A stretch of 64,000 nucleotides of DNA from Nitrospiraceae bacterium (GTDB lineage: Bacteria; Nitrospirota; Nitrospiria; Nitrospirales; Nitrospiraceae). The stretch lies in contig CAKKRE010000003.1 of the NCBI GenBank assembly GCA_919902505.1, positions 43,196 through 107,195 of the forward strand. The letters run 5' to 3'. The translations under genes and the position numbers were made by a program. The notes beneath the pieces are model-generated. The model saw only the letters and a program-made list of their open reading frames with translations, did no database searches and was not told the origin of the DNA. Positions 28,180-39,926 of this stretch are shown here, piece by piece. The number at the start of each line of letters is the position of its first letter. Position 1 is the stretch's first letter.

Positions 28180-28926
28180 TTACTGACCGAGGTACCAACC
28201 GATCCCATAGCGTTCGAGAAAGCTCGTGATCATGGTCAGCGAATTGGCATAGATCATCACACCCACCACGATGAGCAACACCCCGCTCACCGTCGACACA
28301 CCCCAGAGATATGCGCGCACTTCTTTAAAGTAACTGAGAAATCGATCGACGCCGAGCGCGGTGAGAAACAGCGGGAGGGCCAACCCCAGCGAATAACACG
28401 TGAGCAATACCACACCACTGAGCATCGATTCAGTCGTGCTCGCATAGAGTAGAATCGTCCCCAGGACAGGTCCCACGCAGGGGGTCCAGCCTGCAGCAAA
28501 CGCGATGCCGATCAGGAACGAACCCAGAAACCCAGCCGGGCGGTTTCGGAACTGATACCGGTGCTCCATCTTCAGAAAGTTCAGATTCAAGATGCCGAGG
28601 AGATAGAGGCCGAAGATAATCACGACGATGCCTCCGAACCGGCGTAGATGCTCCTGGTAGGTAATCAACGCCTGGCCCAACAGGCTGGCCGATGCCCCGA
28701 ACGCGACAAACACCGTCGAAAACCCCGCGATGAACAGCAGGGAATTCACAATGATCGCTTTCCGGAATCGGTTCCGTTCGGAAACGTCCGTGAGCTGTTC
28801 GATCGAGAGTCCGGTGATGTAGGAAATATAGGAGGGGACGAGCGGCAACACGCAGGGCGACACGAACGACAGCAGCCCGGCAGAGAAGGCGGCAACCAAT
28901 GAAATCGACTGCACCGAGTCAGTCAT
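28180..28926 (-). CDS. ccdA: CcdA-like cytochrome c biogenesis/thiol transport protein
   Basis: Inner-membrane protein of about 248 residues and six segments that passes electrons from cytoplasmic thioredoxin to periplasmic thioredoxins. The two redox Cys are visible in LLSFVSPCVLPLVPSY and AAGWTPCVGPVLG. ATG 28926 starts 2 bases after the stop of the upstream tlpA gene; the frame is open a further 19 codons but overlaps that gene. It ends the System II operon and would reduce the two TlpA-type proteins encoded just before it. Confidence 0.93.
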   Translation of the reverse strand: MTDSVQSISLVAAFSAGLLSFVSPCVLPLVPSYISYITGLSIEQLTDVSERNRFRKAIIVNSLLFIAGFSTVFVAFGASASLLGQALITYQEHLRRFGGIVVIIFGLYLLGILNLNFLKMEHRYQFRNRPAGFLGSFLIGIAFAAGWTPCVGPVLGTILLYASTTESMLSGVVLLTCYSLGLALPLFLTALGVDRFLSYFKEVRAYLWGVSTVSGVLLIVVGVMIYANSLTMITSFLERYGIGWYLGQ

Positions 28927-28928
28927 GC

Positions 28929-29492
28929 TTAGGACCCCTGCAACAGCGATTCGATCAGGCGCTTTCCCGCAGGAGCACTCCAATCACGGGCCCCGGGAAT
29001 CCGGTTGCGAATGATACCCTTGCGATCGATCAGAAACGTCATCGGGAGCTGGCGTGCGCCATACTGAAGCCCGATGCGAAAATCCGCGTCGTGGAGCACG
29101 GGGAAGGTAAAACCGACTTCCCGCTGAAAGGGACGGGTCACCGCTGCGCCCTGGGCGTCGGTCGAGACCGCGAGAATCTCAAAATCCTTGCGGCTGAAGC
29201 TTCGATACAGTCGCTCCATCGCCGGCATCTCGATTTTGCAGGGCCCGCACCAGGTCGCCCAGAAATTCAAGAGCACGACTTTCCCTCGGAACTGATCGAG
29301 CGTGACGTTGAACCCCTCGGAGTCCCGAAGGAGGAAGTTCGGCGCCTCCTCATCGACCTGAGGAATGCGCTCGACGACAAGCATCGGCACAGCCGGCGAG
29401 GAAGGCAATGCCCCGCGAGCGTCGGCAGAAAACCCTCCACAGAGCATCATGACCGCACCGACCGTAGATAATATTGCGCAGCGAGTCATCAT
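28929..29492 (-). CDS. TlpA/ResA-like thiol-disulfide oxidoreductase (second copy)
   Basis: 187-residue periplasmic thioredoxin-fold protein. It has a signal peptide (LSTVGAVMMLCGGFSADARG), a redoxin domain from about residue 45 with active site WCGPC in LLNFWATWCGPCKIEMP, and the cis-Pro region QLPMTFLIDRKG. WCGPC is the thioredoxin-type site, whereas the neighbouring paralogue has WCKPC, so the two may differ in redox potential or client. It lies 5 bases after the first tlpA and 2 bases before ccdA, so it is co-transcribed with both. Confidence 0.92.
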   Translation of the reverse strand: MMTRCAILSTVGAVMMLCGGFSADARGALPSSPAVPMLVVERIPQVDEEAPNFLLRDSEGFNVTLDQFRGKVVLLNFWATWCGPCKIEMPAMERLYRSFSRKDFEILAVSTDAQGAAVTRPFQREVGFTFPVLHDADFRIGLQYGARQLPMTFLIDRKGIIRNRIPGARDWSAPAGKRLIESLLQGS

Positions 29493-29497
29493 CCCCG

Positions 29498-30121
29498 TTA
29501 CGACGTTGGCAGCGCCTGAGCAGGGGTCGCATGGGCGGCCTTCTCCGCAGGCTTGAGGAGTTGGGTCAACACCTTGAGGTTATCCAGTCGTGTCCAATCC
29601 CGAGGCCCGATCACTTTTTCACGCAGGACGCCCTGCTGATCAATGATGTAGGTTTCGGGAACACCCATCAATTTGTAGCGCTTGTCGGTCTGGCCCCAGG
29701 AATCGACCAACACCGGGAAGGTGAGATTCAACCCCTTCACGAACGGAGGTATTTCTTTCTTCGTCGTCACCCGGTCGATGCTGACCGCGAGAATCACCAG
29801 CCCGTCCTTCTCAAAGTTTTTGTACAACACTTCCATTGAGGGCATTTCTTCACGGCACGGCTTGCACCAGGTCGCCCAGAAATTCAAGAAGACCACTTTG
29901 CCGCGATAGTCCGATAACCGCAGTTGCTTCTCGTTTAAGTCGGGCAATTGAAAATCTGGCGCCTCTTTTCCCACCACCAATGGTTCGTACTTGGAACTCT
30001 GTAGCCAGACTACGAGAAACATCACGCCCAGAATGGCCGCAGCGGCTATTACCACCAGGGTACGCGACGGGCTGGTTCGCGGCGCAGTAGTAGTAGGACT
30101 CTGGTTGATGTGATCTGCCAT
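29498..30121 (-). CDS. resA: TlpA/ResA-like thiol-disulfide oxidoreductase (first copy)
   Basis: 207 residues. An N-terminal membrane anchor (TLVVIAAAAILGVMFLVVWL, about residues 23-42) precedes a redoxin domain with WCKPC in FLNFWATWCKPCREEMP and a cis-Pro region GVPETYIIDQQG. A membrane-tethered redoxin in a ResB/CcsA operon fits ResA/CcmG, which reduces the CXXCH motif of apocytochrome c before haem attachment. The C-terminus (about 25 residues) is a low-complexity Ala-rich tail. It follows ccsA by 3 bases. Confidence 0.92.
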   Translation of the reverse strand: MADHINQSPTTTAPRTSPSRTLVVIAAAAILGVMFLVVWLQSSKYEPLVVGKEAPDFQLPDLNEKQLRLSDYRGKVVFLNFWATWCKPCREEMPSMEVLYKNFEKDGLVILAVSIDRVTTKKEIPPFVKGLNLTFPVLVDSWGQTDKRYKLMGVPETYIIDQQGVLREKVIGPRDWTRLDNLKVLTQLLKPAEKAAHATPAQALPTS

Positions 30122-30124
30122 GGT

Positions 30125-31039
30125 CTAGGCGTACGCATGTAGACCGGAGAGCAGAAAATTCACCCCCCAGAAGCAGAAAATGACCATGAGAAAGCCAAAG
30201 ATCGCGTAGATCGCCGCCTTATGGCCTTCCCAGCCTCGCGTCATGCGGGCATGGATATAGGCGCCATAGATCAGCCATACGATCAAGGACCAGGTTTCCT
30301 TCGGATCCCAGCTCCAGTAGCCACCCCAGGCATAGTTCGCCCACATTGCGCCGAGGATGATTCCGAAGGCCAACAGCGGAAACCCCAGCATGATGGCCTT
30401 ATAGCCAAGCTCATCGATGGTTTCGAGATCGGGAAAGGCGGCATAAAACCGCGACTGACTGCCACGATTGACCACCCGTTCTTTGAAGAGATACATCAGG
30501 CCCAATCCACCGGCCATGGCAAACGCCGCGTAGCTGGTCAACGTGACGGAGACATGGATGTAGATCCAGTAGCTGTTCAGGGCCGGAACGAGCGGCTCTG
30601 CCGTCTGGTATCGATAGGGCAAGAGCGACGCGGCGCCCATGGCAATAAACCCGATTCCCACCACAAAGGCACCGACGGCCTTGATCCTGTAGCGGAATTC
30701 GAGAAGCACGTAGCCCAAGATAATGGCCCAGGACACATAGGCCATTGCCTCGAACTGGTTTGACCAGGGCGCGAAGGTGCCTGAATGCTCCATTCGCTCA
30801 AATGCCCGCGTCGTGAGGGCCACCGTGTTCAGCACCCACCCGAACACGGTGACGAGGGTTGCCACCTGCCCCAATTGTGTGGCCCATGCGCCATCACGTT
30901 CTTCAAGGTCCTCAATCGGATGCCCGGCCGGAACCATCTGCATAGCAGGACGTTTTGCGAACAGATAGGCCACATACAACCCTAACGCGGCTAAATACAG
31001 CCAGAACGTCATATCGAATAGGAACAGTGATCGCATCAT
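30125..31039 (-). CDS. ccsA: CcsA/ResC haem-handling protein of System II cytochrome c synthase
   Basis: 304-residue integral membrane protein with about eight segments. The haem-binding WWD domain is recognisable in AWGGYWSWDPKETWSLIVW, with conserved His on either side (WIYIHVSVTLTSYAAFA and YGAYIHARMTRGWEGHKAA). Together with ResB it forms the CcsBA haem lyase. GGAGG precedes the ATG pair. It lies 78 bp after resB. Nitrospira-type metabolism depends on many c-type cytochromes, which fits. Confidence 0.93.
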   Translation of the reverse strand: MMRSLFLFDMTFWLYLAALGLYVAYLFAKRPAMQMVPAGHPIEDLEERDGAWATQLGQVATLVTVFGWVLNTVALTTRAFERMEHSGTFAPWSNQFEAMAYVSWAIILGYVLLEFRYRIKAVGAFVVGIGFIAMGAASLLPYRYQTAEPLVPALNSYWIYIHVSVTLTSYAAFAMAGGLGLMYLFKERVVNRGSQSRFYAAFPDLETIDELGYKAIMLGFPLLAFGIILGAMWANYAWGGYWSWDPKETWSLIVWLIYGAYIHARMTRGWEGHKAAIYAIFGFLMVIFCFWGVNFLLSGLHAYA

Positions 31040-31116
31040 ACGGACCTCCGTCTGTCTATCCTAGCGTGCAGCGCAGACCGAATGAAACGTTGCTCTCGGT
31101 CGCGCGGCAACGATCT

Positions 31117-32553
31117 TCAGGATTGAGCCTGAGCGTGAATTTTTTCCGTCAACTTCCTGAACTCTTTTTGGAAATCGATCTGGCTTTTGTGCGTAGTTCC
31201 GCCAAGATGGAGCGTGATACCGGACTCGCCGGGAATGATCTTCGCCCATAACCGCCGATGATAAATCAGCGACGACAGCGTCATGCCCACCACCAGCATC
31301 GTACACCCGATCCAGACCATATTGATGCCAGGATTTCTAGCAATCTGCAGCCCGGTGAACTTCTTCGGCTGATATCCGATGAATTCGAATTGGTATGCGG
31401 AGTCCTTGATCTCGAAGAGGTCGGGATAATGATAGAACACCCAGGGAGTGGACTGCACACTACTCCGCTCATCAACCGCCAGCCGAATCGCGGGATTGGC
31501 ATGCTCCGCGGTTTTTGAAAACACCTTCTTCTCGGTCGAATTAAACGCGAAGTCGGCCACAAAATCCGTCATCTTCATCTTCAATGGAAGACCGTCGACG
31601 GCTTTTTCCTTATTCCATTCCAGGTCGACCGTCGCGATAATCTTGTCGCTGCCCTTCTCCTTAACGTTGATTCGAGCCGCCTCGATCTGATCCCACGCAT
31701 CCCCGTAGCTGGATTGGTAAAACCAGATCCCTTTGTAGACCAAGGGATCGTTCACCGTAATCGTCTTGGTTGTGGTGGGAGTGCCCTGATCGATCACGGT
31801 CAAGGTGCTGTTGTAGGACTTTACCGATCCGTTCTCATGGTAATCGATCCAGAACTTATCGACACGAAGATCGAAGTTGCCACGCGGGATGTGGTAGGTC
31901 TGTCCTTCGAGGCACACCCCGAACTCCTGAAACCCATAATAGCTACCCAGTAGCCCCCCGAGCACGATGACCGTGGCGCTGAGGTGGGCCACATGCGCGC
32001 CGACCCGGCCCATAATCCCCTTGGTCGCGTAGACCGTCACCTCGCCGGGGTCACTCTTGGCCAGCACCCGATAACCTTTTTCAGCGAAGAGCTTTACAAG
32101 TCGCTCCGCCACAGCGTCTCTCGATTGATTGAGCGAGAGGGTGGTCTGCTGCTTCATACCCTGGATAAAGGCCAACGACACACTGACCTTATCCTGACGC
32201 ATGGACCGCCATACACTGGGAAACCGTTTATGGAAACAAGTGAGAGAATTGACGCACAGGAGACCCAGCAGACTGGTAAACCACCAGGTGTGATAGACAT
32301 CGGTGAAACCCAATCGTAGGAACCAGCGATAGGCTTCTTCTCCATATTCCTGCACATAGGTTTCCGGGCGTTCGCCCTGCTGAATGACCGTGCCGATCGT
32401 CGCAGTCATGGCGAGCACAATGAACAGAAACATCGCCAGCTTGATCGAAGCAAAAAAATCCACGACCTCGAGTGAAAACTCCTCCCAGCCAAGGCCGGAG
32501 GTGCGTGGAGCGGATGCGCTCACATCGGATGCTGCATCGGGTTTATCGTTCAT
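31117..32553 (-). CDS. resB: ResB/Ccs1 component of System II cytochrome c synthase
   Basis: 478 residues. Membrane segments lie near residues 33-52 (FASIKLAMFLFIVLAMTATIGTV), 90-105, about 190-210 and close to the C-terminus (GINMVWIGCTMLVVGMTLS), with a large periplasmic domain between the last two. The opening FFASIKLAMFLFIVLA and the C-terminal GLQIARNPGINMVWIGC are hallmarks of ResB/Ccs1, which works with CcsA to attach haem to apocytochromes. It is first in the operon resB-ccsA-tlpA-tlpA-ccdA. Confidence 0.93.
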   Translation of the reverse strand: MNDKPDAASDVSASAPRTSGLGWEEFSLEVVDFFASIKLAMFLFIVLAMTATIGTVIQQGERPETYVQEYGEEAYRWFLRLGFTDVYHTWWFTSLLGLLCVNSLTCFHKRFPSVWRSMRQDKVSVSLAFIQGMKQQTTLSLNQSRDAVAERLVKLFAEKGYRVLAKSDPGEVTVYATKGIMGRVGAHVAHLSATVIVLGGLLGSYYGFQEFGVCLEGQTYHIPRGNFDLRVDKFWIDYHENGSVKSYNSTLTVIDQGTPTTTKTITVNDPLVYKGIWFYQSSYGDAWDQIEAARINVKEKGSDKIIATVDLEWNKEKAVDGLPLKMKMTDFVADFAFNSTEKKVFSKTAEHANPAIRLAVDERSSVQSTPWVFYHYPDLFEIKDSAYQFEFIGYQPKKFTGLQIARNPGINMVWIGCTMLVVGMTLSSLIYHRRLWAKIIPGESGITLHLGGTTHKSQIDFQKEFRKLTEKIHAQAQS

Positions 32554-32951
32554 GAATCAACATACCTAGCTGCTTCGACCTGGCTGTCATACAAATCCCA
32601 TCATCATACCCAATGACGAGCTGCGTGTGGAATCCTGCGCCAATGCAGGTCGATACCACGAGGTTGGAAGTGCCGGGGCGGAGCGTTTATGATGAAAAAG
32701 GTTCCAAATACGCGAAAAGTAAGCTATCTTACAAGTCGCCTTAAAGGACTGTCAAGCAAGACGCTTGTCCGGCGCGAGGCTCAATCAATTCCACCAGAAC
32801 GGTGGACAAAAACAGACCGGTCAGCTACTATTGCCTTAGTTTTTTGCGGAGTTGCCTGATCATCTTACGCGTAGCGTCTTCCACAATCAGTCGCCGTGCT
32901 ACCTGACTTCAATCACCGCATCCTCGTATCACTTCAATTCCAGGGGGAACA
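32554..32951. other. Divergent intergenic region and long metK leader
   Basis: About 400 bp between resB (minus) and metK (plus), with no gene. It holds a perfect short hairpin GTAAG-CTAT-CTTAC near 32719 and the metK SD (GGGGG just before the ATG). If the promoter at 32664-32693 is used, metK has a leader of roughly 250 nt. I looked for SAM-I, SAM-II and SAM-IV type conserved cores and could not recognise one. Confidence 0.5.
32664..32693 (+). promoter_or_regulatory. Candidate sigma-70 promoter for metK
   Basis: TTGGAA (32664-32669) and TATGAT (32688-32693) are separated by 18 bases and lie upstream of an A/T-rich stretch. The assignment rests on hexamer similarity and spacing only; a start nearer the gene is possible. 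Confidence 0.35.
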
Positions 32952-35464
<2,513 letters not shown>

Positions 35465-35868
35465 TTCTACTGGAGACGGCCGGAGTTGCTCTCGTGGCGG
35501 CTCCGGCCCATCCGCCGGGCAATTCGAAACAGCTGCGCGAACCCCTCAAGTCACTCCGGACGCTCCTACTACTCTTTCTCCCTGCTCCCTATAACTTTCT
35601 CGCAGTCATACCGACTAACTGGCGTGGCCCCTGACAAGTATTGGAGGTCGATTGTCATGAAGCGACCACCCCACAGGCCGTAGGCTTGATCGGGATATTA
35701 GGAATAGTTGCTGTGGGACCTGAGAACAGCGGGCGTAACATCGGAGCACAGTAGGCGCAGGTGCAGCTCCTCCCAAATAGATACAGAACGCGTCAAGTCT
35801 CGACCTCCCCAGGCCTCACTTGCTGAAGCACAGGGACAGCTGACAGAACATGGTGAACCTTGCGCAGA
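35465..35868. other. Non-coding interval of about 400 bp with a hairpin after ahcY
   Basis: No gene-like frame. Close after the ahcY stop, GGCCGGAG (35478-35485) and CTCCGGCC (35501-35508) form a perfect 8-bp stem with a 15-base loop. There is no T-run, so it is a weak terminator or an mRNA 3'-end stabiliser. I see nothing recognisable in the remaining 360 bp up to the convergent radical SAM gene. Confidence 0.5.
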
Positions 35869-37503
35869 CTAACGTGAGTTGACCATGGGAAGCTCGCGGG
35901 AACCTTCGGCTTCCTGTTGAATCCGCTGACGCTCGGCTTTCGACTCTTCCAATACGCTATGCAGCAGCTCATCACTGAGCTGGGTTAACTGAGCCGCCGC
36001 GTCCTTCATCTCCGCATGCTCCACCGCCCGCGAGAGCACCTCGGCCTTCGTCGCACCCTTCTTTTGACCCAAGAAGGGTTTGATGATGAGATAGGCCACA
36101 TCGCGGAACGGCATGAAGCGCAAGAATCGGCGCAGCAACTTGAAGGTCTGAATCGGGTATCGGGTAAGCTTATAAATAAACAGCTTCTTCAGCCCCTCTT
36201 GGCGCACCGAATTGATCACCGCTCCGGGCAAACAGGTCGGATCGATCTCCGAGCACTTAAAATACTTGTACCAATCATTGGCATCGGTCACTAATCCGCG
36301 CTTGATATACTCCTGCCACAAAGGCGTTCCCCGATAAACACAGAGTCGGTTGAATCCGAAGGTGTCCAAGGGAAGCTTCGAAGCGAAATCGAATGTTTTC
36401 TGCATGTCCTCGACTGTCTCGTCTGGATTGCCCACGGTGAAGAATCCATGAACGATTTCGATCCCGGCCTTTTTGGCGTTTCGTACGGCAGTCTCCACCT
36501 CAGCCAACGTCTGTTCCTTCTGAAGACGATCCAGGATTCTCTGGCTGCCGCTTTCAATACCAAACATCACCGTCCGGCAATGCGCCTGCGCCATAGCGGG
36601 GAAGAGATGTTGCGCCACGGAGTCCACACGGCCTTCGATGCCCCATTGAATCGTGAGCTTGGCCTCGATGATCCCTTTGCAAATCGCGTCGATGCGCTTG
36701 GGCTGCAACAAGAAGTGATCATCGACGAAATAGACCGATCCGTATCCGTTAGCCTCGAGATACTTCAGCTCATCGACGACGTGTTGCGCACTACGGGCCC
36801 GCCACTTGCCTTCATTAAAAATCGGGATATCACAGAACACGCAAGGCCACGGACAACCCCGTGAGGTCTGCATGGTCGTAAACCGCTCCATCGACAGCAC
36901 AGCCGGCACGTCTAACGGCATCGACTCGACAAAATCCAATTCCAAACTTTCCCGGTCCGGAAAAGGCCACTGGTCCAAGTGGCGTTCCATGGTCCGGTTC
37001 GGGTTGTTGATGACCTTGCCGTCTTTCGCCCAGGTCACACCACCCACCTCTTGCGGATCCTCAAGACGATCGAGCAAATCAAGCAGCAACTGCTCCCCGT
37101 CTCCTCGACACACAAAGTCGATTTCTGGACACTGGAGCTTCACCAAACCCGCGTTGAGACTGGCAAATACTCCGCCGAAGGCCAGCTTGACGGTGGTATC
37201 GGCCATCCGAATCTGGCGAGCAAGAATTTTCGCATAGGGATAGCTGGTGGTACTGAGGAAGCTAAGACCGACTAAGGCCGGCTTCCGCCGTTTGATCTCT
37301 TCGATAATGAACTCATTCGGGGTCTCAGGATGCGCCTGATCGAACATCACGCAGTCATGGCCAGCTCGCTTCAATACCGACGACAACGACATAATGCCGA
37401 TTGGCGGAAACCCCATAACCCGGATACGCCCGTTCTTGGCTCGAGTTTTAGCCGGAAGGGCATAAAACTGGGGATCACGCACATGTATGAGAAACACGAG
37501 CAT
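35869..37503 (-). CDS. B12-binding-domain radical SAM protein
   Basis: 544 residues. The N-terminal part has a cobalamin-binding-like fold (PIGIMSLSSVLKRAGHDCVMFD, ALVGLSFLSTTSYPYAKILA). The radical SAM core carries the cluster motif CPWPCVFC in TSRGCPWPCVFCDIPIF, then FVDDHFLL and GIEGRVDS. The C-terminal 150 residues are helical and charged. The group includes methylases and cyclases such as BchE and HpnP. This one lies near hopanoid, SAM-cycle and rTCA genes, so a hopanoid-modifying role is tempting but not shown. ATG 37503 was chosen because AAAGGA lies 8 bases upstream and the fold starts here; the frame extends 34 codons further. Confidence 0.85.
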   Translation of the reverse strand: MLVFLIHVRDPQFYALPAKTRAKNGRIRVMGFPPIGIMSLSSVLKRAGHDCVMFDQAHPETPNEFIIEEIKRRKPALVGLSFLSTTSYPYAKILARQIRMADTTVKLAFGGVFASLNAGLVKLQCPEIDFVCRGDGEQLLLDLLDRLEDPQEVGGVTWAKDGKVINNPNRTMERHLDQWPFPDRESLELDFVESMPLDVPAVLSMERFTTMQTSRGCPWPCVFCDIPIFNEGKWRARSAQHVVDELKYLEANGYGSVYFVDDHFLLQPKRIDAICKGIIEAKLTIQWGIEGRVDSVAQHLFPAMAQAHCRTVMFGIESGSQRILDRLQKEQTLAEVETAVRNAKKAGIEIVHGFFTVGNPDETVEDMQKTFDFASKLPLDTFGFNRLCVYRGTPLWQEYIKRGLVTDANDWYKYFKCSEIDPTCLPGAVINSVRQEGLKKLFIYKLTRYPIQTFKLLRRFLRFMPFRDVAYLIIKPFLGQKKGATKAEVLSRAVEHAEMKDAAAQLTQLSDELLHSVLEESKAERQRIQQEAEGSRELPMVNSR

Positions 37504-37727
37504 AGTGACGTCCTTTCGTCGGGACAGTAACCGGATTCCCCACCCTGCGACAGATCTCTTGGGGAAAGTCGGGTTCAGTGCCGGAGCGCAGAAAGGCCGA
37601 CTCACTCAGGCCTTTCGTTCCCCAGCAGGCTGCATACAGTACCACGTCTGGCAGGAGGGAAAAAGGAAAGATTCTGCCGCACGATACAGCGCGTGGGGTT
37701 ATGGGCAATCCCCATGCGCGCCAAACA

Positions 37728-37764
37728 CAAAGGGGGCGCCGGATCCACTCCGACGCCCCCTTTG
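37728..37764 (-). terminator. Rho-independent terminator of the rTCA gene series
   Basis: CAAAGGGGGCG (37728-37738) and CGCCCCCTTTG (37754-37764) form an 11-bp perfect stem, with a secondary CGGA/TCCG pairing in the loop. Read on the minus strand it follows the sucD stop by 14 bases and is followed by TGTTTGG. It closes the series that begins at aclB. Confidence 0.85.
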
Positions 37765-37778
37765 GAAGAGCTCGTGGG

Positions 37779-38651
37779 CTACCGGCCGAGCGCGGCCTTC
37801 ACCGCATGGCCGATCTCGGCTGGATTCTTGACGACTCGAACGCCGGCGGCTTCAAGCGCCTTCATCTTTTCTGTCGCCGTCCCTTTGCCGCCGGAGATGA
37901 TGGCCCCCGCATGACCCATCCGACGCCCCGGAGGAGCCGTGATCCCGGCAATGAAACTAATCACGGGTTTTTTTACGTATTTCTTAATGTATTCGGCGGC
38001 CTTCTCTTCCGCGTCGCCACCGATTTCACCGATCATCACCACAGCTTGAGTTTCTGCATCTTTCTCGAACAACGGCAAGACATCCACGAAGCCTGTGCCG
38101 TTGACGGGGTCCCCGCCGATGCCGACACAAGTCGTTTCCCCAAGGCCCAACGTCGAAAGCTGGTGGACCGCTTCGTAGGTCAACGTGCCACTGCGTGAGA
38201 CGACGCCGACAACGCCCCGTTTATGGATGAAGCCTGGCATGATACCGATCTTCGCTTCGTCGACCGTAATGACGCCAGGACAGTTCGGGCCGATCAATCG
38301 GACGTCTCGGCCATGCAACGCGCGTTTCACCTTCACCATGTCGTTGACGGGAATACCTTCGGTAATACAGATGATCAGTTTGACGCCTGCGTCGGCGGCT
38401 TCCAGGATCGCATCCGCACAAAACGGCGGTGGGACAAAAATCAGAGAGGTGTCGCAGTCGGTTTTCTTTACGGCATCGGCCACGGTGTTGAAGACGGGTA
38501 TGCCCTCGACTTCCTGTCCGGCCTTTCCCGGCGTCACTCCGGCGACCATCTTCGTGCCGTACGCTTTGCATTGCGTCGCATGGAAGGATCCTTCCTTCCC
38601 CGTGATCCCTTGCACTACCACTCGCGTATTCTTATTGACGAGAATGCTCAC
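37779..38651 (-). CDS. sucD: Succinyl-CoA synthetase alpha subunit
   Basis: ADP-forming succinate-CoA ligase alpha subunit, 290 residues. It starts [21 protein letters not shown], the CoA-binding Rossmann segment. The phospho-His lies in [22 protein letters not shown] and [13 protein letters not shown] are typical. The start is GTG with AAGGAG just after the sucC stop. In the reductive direction the enzyme makes succinyl-CoA from succinate, feeding 2-oxoglutarate synthesis. Last gene of the rTCA series, followed by a terminator. Confidence 0.97.
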   Translation of the reverse strand: MSILVNKNTRVVVQGITGKEGSFHATQCKAYGTKMVAGVTPGKAGQEVEGIPVFNTVADAVKKTDCDTSLIFVPPPFCADAILEAADAGVKLIICITEGIPVNDMVKVKRALHGRDVRLIGPNCPGVITVDEAKIGIMPGFIHKRGVVGVVSRSGTLTYEAVHQLSTLGLGETTCVGIGGDPVNGTGFVDVLPLFEKDAETQAVVMIGEIGGDAEEKAAEYIKKYVKKPVISFIAGITAPPGRRMGHAGAIISGGKGTATEKMKALEAAGVRVVKNPAEIGHAVKAALGR

Positions 38652-38662
38652 GGTCTTCTCCT

Positions 38663-39841
38663 TTACGCCGCCTTACCGGTCAGCTTCACGATTTTCTGCG
38701 CCGCTTCCCACAGATCGTTGGCAACCTCCAACTTGAGGCCAGACGCCGCCAACAGTTTGCGACCTTCATCCGCATTTGTTCCCTGGAGGCGCACCACTAA
38801 CGGCACCGAAATCTTCACTTCCTTGGCCGCTTCGATCACCCCGTGCGCAATTCGCTCACATCGCACAATGCCGCCGAAAATATTGATAAAGATGCCTTTG
38901 ACGTTCGGATCTTTGAGCAGGATCCGGAAACCGGCCGCCACAGTCTCTTTTGTCGCGCCGCCGCCCACATCGAGAAAGTTGGCTGGCTCGCTGCCCGCCA
39001 ACTTGATGACGTCCATAGTGGCCATCGCAAGACCGGCACCGTTCACCATGCAGCCGATGTTGCCGTCAAGCTTCACATAGTTCAGGTTATTCGCGCCGGC
39101 TTCGATTTCCAACGGCTCTTCTTCGCTGAGATCGCGCATCTGTTGAACATCGGCATGCTTGAACAGCGCGTTGTCGTCGAAGGAGACCTTGCCGTCGAGG
39201 GCAACGATCGTCTTTTCTTTGGTGATGATGAGCGGGTTGATCTCGACCATCGCCGCGTGCTTCTCCATAAACATGCGATAGAGATTACCCATCATCTGGA
39301 TGAAGGGATTCATCACGGCGGGCTCGATCGTATTGAGGCCGAGGGCGAACGCCACGTTGCGCCCGTTGTAGCCTTGGAATCCCACGGCGGGATCGATCAA
39401 TTCCTTGATGATTTTCTCAGGTGTCTTCTCCGCTACTTCTTCGATTTCCATTCCCCCTTCGGTGCTGGCGATAAATACAGGCCACCCGGAATCGCGGTCC
39501 ACCAGGAGGCTCAAATACAATTCCTTGCTGATGTTTGCGCCTTCTTCGAGAAGGAGCCGATGGACCTTTCTCCCCTTCGGTCCAGTCTGATGCGTGATCA
39601 AGGTCTTGCCGATCAACTCCTTGGCCAGGCCCGCCACAGCCGCCTTGTCCTTGGTAATCTTGACGCCGCCGGCTTTGCCACGTCCGCCCGCATGAATCTG
39701 GGCTTTCACCACAAAGACCGGAGTATTCAGTTCACTTGCCCAGGCAGTGGCAGCCTCAGGTGAGGTAATTTCCTTGCCCCGTGGCACCGGAACCCCGAAC
39801 TGTGCGAACAATTGCTTGGCCTGAAATTCATGAACGTTCAT
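38663..39841 (-). CDS. sucC: Succinyl-CoA synthetase beta subunit
   Basis: 392-residue ATP-grasp subunit, normal length. The N-terminus is [33 protein letters not shown] binds nucleotide, and [15 protein letters not shown] plus [15 protein letters not shown] mark the C-terminal CoA-ligase domain. It lies 11 bases before sucD. An 85-bp gap separates it from frdA. Confidence 0.97.
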   Translation of the reverse strand: MNVHEFQAKQLFAQFGVPVPRGKEITSPEAATAWASELNTPVFVVKAQIHAGGRGKAGGVKITKDKAAVAGLAKELIGKTLITHQTGPKGRKVHRLLLEEGANISKELYLSLLVDRDSGWPVFIASTEGGMEIEEVAEKTPEKIIKELIDPAVGFQGYNGRNVAFALGLNTIEPAVMNPFIQMMGNLYRMFMEKHAAMVEINPLIITKEKTIVALDGKVSFDDNALFKHADVQQMRDLSEEEPLEIEAGANNLNYVKLDGNIGCMVNGAGLAMATMDVIKLAGSEPANFLDVGGGATKETVAAGFRILLKDPNVKGIFINIFGGIVRCERIAHGVIEAAKEVKISVPLVVRLQGTNADEGRKLLAASGLKLEVANDLWEAAQKIVKLTGKAA

Positions 39842-39926
39842 TGAATCCTCATAAGAGCTAGTGGCTCATGACAAATGACGTAGAGCGTGACTCCCAGCGG
39901 TGTCGGCTTTCCCGGACCAGCCGCCA

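Noticed and set aside
32700..32951. SAM riboswitch before metK
   Set aside because: I could not find the conserved core elements of SAM-I, SAM-II or SAM-IV; the hairpins present are short and unrelated.
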